This document shows, one piece after another, positions 56,085-64,000 of a stretch of 64,000 nucleotides of DNA; position 1 is the stretch's first letter; each line of letters starts with the position of its first letter. The notes under the pieces are model-generated. The model was not told the DNA's origin and made no database searches. It saw only the letters and a program-made list of their open reading frames with translations. This DNA is from Vesta saturnalis. Taxonomy: Eukaryota > Arthropoda > Insecta > Coleoptera > Lampyridae. The stretch lies in NCBI GenBank assembly GCA_036346205.1, contig JARFJB010001987.1, positions 4,586,501 through 4,650,500 of the forward strand, in the 5' to 3' direction. The translations under genes were made by a program, and so were the position numbers.

Positions 56085-59000
56085 ATTTCTTTTTTGACCA
56101 AATAAAAGTTCCCTGGGGTATAGACTCATCTGACTCTCAATGTTTGTACGTTACTTCTATATATTTAAATGCACGTGATTAATTTAAATCTACTGTAAGT
56201 ATAAAATTGATCAGTAGCTATTTTCAAAAATTTAAATTATTTTGGAGATCAGTTTACCTTCTTGAAAGTTTGGTTAATTTGAAAGTACGTACGAGGGGGA
56301 ATCTTCAGGTATTCAAGGAAAGGTTAGTCTTTAATTATAAATAACCGTACGAGACTTCACTTTAACACACTGTATCTTGAAAAGTATTCATTTTCGTCAA
56401 GTTTATGTTTACAGGAACTTTTCTTCAAATTTTATGACGATCCACTGCAATATGGCCGTGCAATTTTCGAACACTCTGTATATAACATTTATTTATGTAT
56501 TCTATATTCATGTATGTGCATAATTTGTACATAATAATTGGTAACCATTGTTTACTTATTTGTTTTAACTGTCAGATTACGTTGACAAAATATAACACTC
56601 CTGTCCCGCTGAATTTGTAACTGTCTTTGATGTCTCAACTTCAGTTAGAATTATTTAACTATTGTTTTAGTATTTATGTTTCATTTACGGTAGAGTGTTT
56701 GTTTTTCTTTAATAGTAACTTTAAATATCGTCAGTTTCATTCCATGCTGTAATATGCATTTATTCACAATTCGTTTGTAACATACCGCTTTTCTAACCCT
56801 TTAGAGGTTGAGAAGTGAATGATTCTACGGGTTTACTTTAAGCGGTCAGTAGTAACAAAAAAAAAGGAGACAGTAATGAGATGAAGCGGTCAGTAACGGA
56901 CCAACCTGTGGGGGAGCTACTATCGATTTAAACTATAAATGTCAAATTGACAACTTGCCAATTTCAATAAAGGGTCAAGAATATGCAACCATTTTTTCTC
57001 ACGTGCGTAGATGGTGAGTGAACGCAAGCAATAGGTGGAAATAAACAACACGTTTTCTTTAATAAGAATATTTGATAAGTGAATGATTTATAACATGTAA
57101 CGGCAAAACTAATAGAAAAATAGTAAGCATAACATTTATGGCTTCTCATTAAAGTAAAAATTAAATGTCGTGTTGTCACGACCTTCAATATTAATCGAGA
57201 AGCCGTGATGAATGTGTGTACAAACCTTAAAGTTCTATAAGTTCTATATGTATACTTCTACACCCATGCCTAAAAATTTTAGCTACTTAACAGTTTGGGT
57301 AATAAATAGAAGATTTTGTGCCTTTTGCTCAATCGTAGATTAAAGTGGGCCAGGTTTAAAATCAGGGTTGCTTCTTCCTGAAACTAATAGTTAAATACTT
57401 GGACGCCAACTTATTTTTAAATATGGAATAAACAAGTAAACCACTATACAATAAAGTTAAAAGAAATTTCTACAATAACAAATTTATTACACAACCTATA
57501 TTTAATTATAAACGAAATACCTTAATGCTAATGTTAGTAGCGTTATAACCTAATGATCAATTAATGTTATTATGAGTAACTACTAGGATCAGAATACCTT
57601 ATTCTTGGTCACACTGTAAATACCGAAATGGATGCATGCTGCGTCAGCGATTTTGGAAATTGTTGCGTAATATTACTTCAGGTTGAAATAAATCTGGATT
57701 TGTATGCTTTATAATCCCCAAATGAATAAATCTCACTCTTGATTAATCGTACTAATACCGTAACTTAGATTAACGGTAAAATATTTAATGGCGTAAATGT
57801 GTTTAAACGTGTAAAGGTGAAGTTAAAGTAAAAATAAAACGTAAACATGAAAGTCAAAATAAAAAAAGTGCCTGAAATGCAAACGTTTTAAACATTGTAA
57901 AATAACTTTTTTAAATAACTCACTATAAAATTTATAGCACTTTTAATAAAAAATATTTAACAAAGCGAAAATGGATGCTTACATCCACCTTAAAAATATC
58001 ATCAACCAAGCATTGCTAAAATAGTCTTTGCTCATGAACTGAAACTGAATGTCCGAACGATATGCGTACGAGTTCCAATTAAAATAATTAAATGCACGTT
58101 TTTTATGCAACTAGATATGCAACACACGAAATGCAAGTTAAGTTGCCTAAAGAAAGGTGAATTATTAACAACACGTTCGATGTCTGTTACATGTGTTTAA
58201 AAATTTTTTGATTTAAACTGTATAATGTTGCTTGTTCTTTAATTGTGAATAAAATCGTATACAAACCTCGGCAAAAGTACCATTCCCCTGTCTACACTTC
58301 TTTCGACAGGAATGGAACACTTTCCGCCTAGGTGTGTAATATACTATTATTATGTGAAACAAATTTTGAGATCATTTTGGAAAACGGTACCCCATAACAG
58401 AGCATTTTAACGAATTATTGAAAATGTCAGGGTCTCGTTTTGAGCGCATGGTGGAGCAGTCAATCAAGCTCCACTCGATATAATTAGCACAAAAACCACA
58501 AAGATAATAGAAACATAAAGAAAAATCTTCAATTACTCAATTTTTAGTCCTCACAGCAACAATTTCTTAGTGTTGCGTTTTTAATACCACTGAGCCTATT
58601 ATTTTAATTTTAGAATTAATTTATTCACTGACCACTTTGCCCAAGTCATTCGTTATGAAATAGGACTTCCAAATTATATCTTATGATTTGGAAGATTTAA
58701 TTTTGTTTATGGGTTTAGAAGTCTCGCTGAAGGGTGGTTTACTTACAGTTTCACATTTGGAACACACATGGCACAAATTAGATTAACACTTTCGTTATTT
58801 TTATCTAATTTTAATCTTAATACAATCGTGTTGGTAGCACGATATAGCGCACATCGCGTTAATAAATTAAAATTTATTACTTATTTTAAATTTAAACTTG
58901 TTAAAAGATATAAAAAGTAATTAGTTTTTCACATAAACTAGTAGAGCATTAATTAAAATGCATAAGGGAGTAAGAAGAGCGGTTTTCAACTAATGGAATT

Positions 59001-60035
59001 ATGTCGAGTTCACTTAAATAAACTAATTAATATTCTAAACCTATTCTCAATTAAGTACTAAAAAAGCCGAATAGGACATTAAAAAATTAAATGTTAATTC
59101 GAAATCGATTTTGTATTTTCCTCACAAACTGAAGGAGGTTATGTCACAGTTTGGTTTGACTACGGTTAGGTTAAAATAAATGGCATTAAAGTAGCAAACG
59201 TGAAAATTTTGAGCAATGAAATGACATAATGGCAAATCCGATTGAAATAATTTAAAATTTGCTGACTTGTTCATAAAGAAATAGAAATGGTTATGGTACG
59301 TGACGAAACTAAATGAATGAAGCATTTAATTATTGGTGAAAGTCAGTCAGTGTTTGATGTAACCAAGAAAAAGGTTTGTTAATGATGGATGTGGTGATTA
59401 TAATTGCCCCTAATGACGTATTTGTCATTTCATACGTCAAATTATTGGTTTGACGCTCGATCATTTTCTTGTGAGAGTTACATACAAAAGATTCTACATC
59501 AAGTGCAAATAACAAAATTTCTCTTTTAGAATAACAAAACATTCGGAGAATATTAATTAAAATTAACAGTGTAAATATATTCAGAAAATTAATTCAGTGA
59601 GCTAATGCGAGTAAATTTCATGACACACGCAGTGATTGGATCTACTTTAAGAAACTTATTCTAATTAAGTAGTTTTAATTTTAACTTTTCATTTAAATAG
59701 GGGTGGCACTTTATAAATTCTGATTCGATAAACTCAACGAAATTAAAATGTCTAACAGTTGAACGAAAATTTAATTAACACGCTGATATTCCATCACAGT
59801 ATATTAAAATCATTATTAAATGTGTACCATATTCTTCTTTATGAGACAGTAAAGCAAGTTATTAAAAAAATTGTTTTATTTTCATTAAGTTTGTTTACGA
59901 TAATATAAAAATGTGCATGAAAAAATATTTGTAACAAATTTTGAATTATGTAAATCTCATTTATTTTTCATGAGTAGAAATAAAACATAAAGTTTCATCA
60001 CAATAGTACATATATGCTGTGGAACACCCACGGCC
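56085..60035. other. Long AT-rich region with few features
   Basis: No gene is supportable. Near 56365-56490 there are two boxes resembling those of the modular repeats (ACACACTGTATCTTGAAAA and AACACTCTGTATATAAC), so a fragment of that repeat type may lie here. A hairpin at 58280-58315 is noted separately. Confidence 0.4.
58280..58315. repeat. Short inverted repeat (hairpin)
   Basis: CCATTCCCCTGTC and GACAGGAATGG pair with a two-base bulge around a 12-base loop. Function unknown. Confidence 0.6.
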
Positions 60036-60039
60036 TTCC

Positions 60040-60395
60040 AACCTACACAATAGAAATGAAAAGAAATGAAATAATTTTAATAGCATTTTTTAGGATAATT
60101 ATAATAAGTTCATTACGAAACTATGCAACATTGTAAAAACAAAAACAATAATCTATGTCAAACAGACGTTTAAAACTTCATGTCTGACAGAGGTTAATAG
60201 ACATCTAGATACTAACTTAAATTAAAAGAAATGAAATAATTTTAATTTCAATTTTTTTTTTGATAACTATGCAACCTCTTTTTTATACGTTCATAACGAA
60301 AACAGGCAACATTGTAAAAACAAAAACAGTAATCTATGTCAGAGTGACGTTTAGAACTTCATGCCAGCTAGAGATTCATAGACATGTTCACGTAA
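60040..60395. repeat. Direct duplication of about 180 bp
   Basis: AAAAGAAATGAAATAATTTT (60058 and 60228), GCAACATTGTAAAAACAAAA with an ACA(A/G)TAATCTATGTCA continuation (60126 and 60309) and GACGTTTA.AACTTCATG (60163 and 60349) recur in the same order. The two units differ by substitutions and an insertion of T-rich sequence. Confidence 0.8.
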
Positions 60396-60599
60396 AAAAA
60401 ATCCAAAGCCGATAACACTCCATCAGCATTTTTAATCATATTTACTTAATTTTATTTCGCTTTACATTAAAAAACTTTATAAAGGAAACTTATGAAAAAT
60501 TAAATTTTCTTTAAAAAATACGTCTACACTTTTTCTTATAAAATTAATCGTTATTTAAATAATGAAAAAATTTGAACGAACACTTAAATTCTACCTTAG

Positions 60600-61010
60600 G
60601 AATTGTGGGGTGTTAGGTGGGGTGACCGGGCTGGCTAGTTTACTGCACCTACACGTTTTATTCACCTAGCAGGAAATTGTTGATTTAGTCATTCTGTAAC
60701 AATTGTAGCACAATGAGGCGGTGCTTCGTCTTGTAGAAGCCACATTCTCTGGACGGTATTAGCAGTAATATTTTGCAAAAGACCAAATAATTTATTATTC
60801 AGATAATTGTAATACATTTCTCCATTTAAATGATCGTCAAAAAAGTAGGGACCAATAAGATATTCATCTGAAATTCCGGCCCACACATTAATAGACCACC
60901 TATGTCGACTGTTTGCCGTTAACATAAGATCTGGATTGTGAACTGAATAATAATGCAAATTATGCTTATTTATTGTGCCGTTTTTATGGAAAACATCGCT
61001 TTTTCCAAAA
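60600..61010 (-). pseudogene. DDxD transposase fragment, middle of catalytic domain
   Basis: The minus strand encodes NLHYYSVHNPDLMLTANSRH, RWSINVWAGISDEYLIGPYF, then LNGEMYYNYLNNKLFGLLQN and MWLLQDEAPPHCATIV (second Asp, about 60735-60700). After a stop come a residue run like LNQQ and an RVGAVN*PARSP remnant (about 60660-60620), the place of the third Asp. The blocks match IS630/mariner-type enzymes related to those elsewhere in the window, but the first Asp and the DNA-binding region are missing. No inverted repeats identified. Confidence 0.72.
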
Positions 61011-61187
61011 ACTGAAAAAGCCCAGCAAGCTTATTTTGTACCCCCTGGCAAAAAAGAACTTAATTTAATCAAACAAATAGCAGTAAATAACGGATACGAC
61101 AAAAGGGATATAATAAGATTACATAAAAACAATTAAAATAAGCGTTAGTTTATCTTAATATACTAGATAAGAAAGAATTTAGTTTCT

Positions 61188-61440
61188 TTAGCATATATAG
61201 GGAAACCTACAAACATAAGGATAAGAAAATACAGCCTTTAATTGTAACAATATACTAGGAAAATGTGTAAAAAATAATGTCAAAAACTGATAGGGAAGAA
61301 AAGTCCAACGGTGAAATCCAAATGGTTTATTCTTCACTTTCAAAGTATTATCGGCTGGGACACCGTCTTGTTGAAAAAAATATCTAGAAGATAAAGACAA
61401 ATACAGTTGTGGTCCATCAACGTCTTCGTTTAGTACTGTT
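61188..61440 (-). pseudogene. Second DDxD transposase scrap
   Basis: Minus-strand TVLNEDVDGPQLYLSLSSRY and FFQQDGVPADNTLKVKN (about 61385-61325) contain the second-Asp box FQQDGxPAxN/H. Downstream the frame degenerates into hydrophobic sequence. It is separated from the fragment at 60600-61010 and repeats the same part of the enzyme, so it derives from a different copy. Confidence 0.6.
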
Positions 61441-61667
61441 ACTATTTTGTTGAGGGTAGGAATTTCTTTATTGAAGTAGAAGGAATGGATTTTTCTTCTA
61501 ACATGAACTTTTTCTTCACATAAACGTTGTTTTTTTTTCTGTTGAGCCAGCCGGTTTTTTCAAAACACCCTCATTTCTTTTTAATAATCTGTAACTGTTG
61601 ACTTCCCCACTCCCGTAATATTAGAATACACCATTTGTCGGATTTTGAAACTTTAAGGCATTATGTA

Positions 61668-63303
61668 CCGGGTTTTCCAATAAGAAAGGACCCCGGCCGT
61701 ATCTCAGAGACGGTTTATACTACAGATTCAGTAAAAAAATATATATAACAAATTGATCAAGAGAAATATCTGGAAATTATTTCTAGAATTGTAGGTCGAC
61801 CATCAGAGGGTCTAACTGAATACCAGACAATAGAAATCTTACTTTTTCCAAAATTTTCCATATTAAGATACATTAGAAGTATGAAAAATGGAATCTTCAG
61901 AGCATTCTGCATATTTTTGGTTAAATGGTTTTTGTTCTATTTTCCAAATTAGAGGTAGGGGAGAGTGGAAACCTTGTTTTGAGAAAACGCTCATTCTGTT
62001 CTGTTCCACCAAATTTGGCAAACTTAGTATAGCTGAAAATAGCTTTTCCCCACCAATGGAATGTTCATTAACATTAATAAATCTAACTAATATGGCGAAT
62101 GGTAGAGGGCGCTGTTTAATTTTTTTTTGAAAATGCGTTTTTTCTTGAAAATATTAAATAGAAACGTGTAAATTTGACCACGGTTTTAAAAAATATGCTA
62201 AATTAACAACAAAACAGAGAAAACCAGATATCGATATCTTTTTCCTAGCCAGAGACAACATTGCATTATCACTAAAAAGGGTACCTATAAGGTATCCATA
62301 TCCGTACTTTGCATAAAAACGCGTATTTCAAAAAACAGTGTTTGTGTCGTATACGTCTTAATCATGGAGATAAGAGATAAACATTTAAAATTATAATAAT
62401 TATAATTTGGAAGCGACATTTTCTATAAATCGTTGTCACAGCGTTGGCTATGAAAGAAATGAATGCGTTGACAGGACAGCAAGTGTTAAACTTCAACCCA
62501 CCAAATTGATTTTGTGTTTGCAGTACATTTTCATAAGTTACTTATTCTTACAAAATGTGTATTTCAAACGTCGAAGGGTACGACATGTTAGCTACTTATT
62601 TTCAATGTCATATGGCACAGATTACCCGTAGAGAAGAGTTTATGGAAAAAAAAAGTTTTTTAAGAGATTGGCTACAGTGAAAACCGGATGGTGCATCTTT
62701 TTCTTAGCCCGAGATATCTTAGGAAATGGTCGCACGTGTAACGAGCATATCGCATTATCAAAAAACTATATAAGGTATCCACAATTTTGGTGAACACGAG
62801 TAGGTAAGTAAGTATTGAAACAAGTGAAACTATAATATTTCGTCAAACAATTATTTAGTTTTGTTGTAATAATATAAATATTAAAATAACCAGTTGTGAT
62901 AGCAATAAAACCATAATATAAATAAAAACAAAACAAAACAAAAATTTAATTAATAAACAGATAACACACAGTTCCATGGTGGAACAGGACCGGACTTATG
63001 ATCGTTTTTTTTAAAACGGGGTACCCACTCTCCCCTACCTCTTATTTAAAAAAATAGAACAAAACTTGTTCAACTAAAAAGGTGTAGAATGTTCTGAAGA
63101 TTCCATTTTTATACTTCTAATGTATCTTAATTCTTAAGATTTCTAATATTTGATATTCAGTTACGCCCTCTGGTGGTCGACCTACGATTCTAGAAATAAT
63201 TTCTAGTTCCTCGAGGTCACTTTTATTATATTTTTTTCCCTGAAGCTGTAGTATAAGCCGTTTCTGAGATATGGCCGGCGTACTTCCTTATTTGAACAGT
63301 CGG
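61668..63303. mobile_element. el6: non-autonomous relative of el2 with long inverted repeats
   Basis: The ends CCGGGTTTTCCAATAAG and CTTATTTGAACAGTCGG lie between TA dinucleotides (61666-61667, 63304-63305). The arms (about 61668-62030 and 62985-63303) match each other and also el2's arms: CTGGAAATTATTT, GAATTGTAGGTC, AGAGGTAGGGGAGAGTGGAA, GAGGGCGCTGTTTAAT. No transposase is present. The interior has a direct repeat: ACCAGATATCGATATCTTTT at 62223 against ACCGGATGGTGCATCTTTTT at 62682, both followed by CGCATTATC/GCATTATC and ATAAGGTATCCA. Confidence 0.85.
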
Positions 63304-63309
63304 TACATT

Positions 63310-64000
63310 CTGAATGATTTCAAAGGTTTTTCTGGAGAAAAATCGGAAGCTGCCATTTTCAGGACCGTTTTAAAGTACTTGTTTTGAAATGTGGTACTTG
63401 CATCTTAATGCATCCCCCATTAAGTGAGTAATATTTCCAATTTACATATAATTAGACAATAGTATAATGACTATTTCCTTGGAATTTCGGACGATCCTCG
63501 CTATCCTGTACAATAATGTATTATCTGCTTCAGTAAAGATGACGATTGTATCTTATTCAATCTCCAACAATTTATACGTAACTAACAAAATAGAGTTGTC
63601 GTTTTATTTCTTATTAAATTAAATGCTAAATAGATTTTTCTAAATCGAAAACAAAAACATAACAATAACGGCACAGACGTATTCTCTGCTGAAACTTGAA
63701 ACATATTAAATGCAGGTTAACAAACATTATTTGGTTTGATGAAAAGAAATCGCAGGTTACTCAAACAAAGACTAAAATACCATTCACAACCACTTAACTT
63801 AACGTAAAATTATAATTAACATACAATAAAGAGAAGCTTTCTGTTCACAATTACGTTAGAATGCTTCATAAAATTTTCACGTGAAGTATTTGAGGTTACC
63901 GATCAAAGTGAAATAAAACATAACCTAACAATAAGCAACGCGCCAACCAAGTGTCAAAGTGTTATGTCAGCTATCAATGTTGATGGTGGGGTGGTGACGC
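63310..64000. other. AT-rich tail of the window
   Basis: Nothing recognised. Confidence 0.4.

Overview
This is an AT-rich, repeat-dominated stretch of an animal nuclear genome, almost certainly an arthropod and most likely an insect. The evidence is spliced transposase genes, IS630/Tc1/mariner elements of DD41D spacing, an irritans-type mariner, a pogo-like element, a Penelope-like element with a GIY-YIG domain, several non-LTR retrotransposons, a gypsy relic and a tRNA-derived SINE. The order within insects cannot be fixed from sequence alone. Nothing looks bacterial or viral. Almost every long open frame belongs to a mobile element, and nearly all of these are broken.

Layout. 0-5 kb: a fragment of a jockey/CR1-type non-LTR family (called J here), a gypsy RNase H/integrase relic, AATCGATT-rich repeats and a second J fragment carrying reverse transcriptase and 3' tail. 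5.7-8.1 kb: a decayed DNA transposon with two layers of inverted repeats. 8.7-14.5 kb: a very large inverted-repeat element (BIR) whose arms carry TACAGGGTG boxes about every 142 bp around a unique centre with orphan open frames. Its right arm was split by a 2.7-kb DD41D element (el1). 14.56-15.07 kb: a MITE. 16.4-27.1 kb: a nest of insertions. A plus-strand J copy (J3) was split by a minus-strand J copy (J4), by a 3.4-kb DD41D element with about 0.8-kb inverted repeats (el2) and by a third DD41D element (el3). el3 was itself split by an irritans-type mariner. 27.9-32.3 kb: a minisatellite, two copies of one SINE and a hammerhead-like palindrome. 32.3-33.5 kb: an RNase H-bearing non-LTR relic. 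39.4-42.4 kb: another DD41D element beside (AT)n tracts and a palindrome. 42.9-45.1 kb: a decayed non-LTR element. 48.5-50.4 kb: an RTE-type element. 51.9-56.1 kb: a Penelope-like relic next to a pogo-like element. 60.6-63.3 kb: transposase scraps and a non-autonomous relative of el2.

Host genes. Two weak but real-looking signals stand out: a short terminal coding exon with GC-rich third positions and a polyadenylation signal near 46.94-47.12 kb, and a TATA-containing promoter with a candidate untranslated first exon ending at GTAAGT near 48.1-48.3 kb. A third possible exon, at 37.27-37.36 kb, is speculative. Long stretches (29.2-31.2, 33.6-34.8, 35.4-39.3, 45.1-46.9 and 56.1-60.0 kb) hold nothing I recognise and look intergenic or intronic.

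Most novel-looking material: the modular inverted-repeat element with its central open frames; mariner-type elements whose long inverted repeats repeatedly carry a CTCF-like (C)TAGAGGGCGC motif; an inverted repeat that contains an antisense copy of the transposase C-terminus; and a palindrome near the Penelope relic that resembles a hammerhead ribozyme core. All assignments come from reading the sequence by eye; no database search was run.
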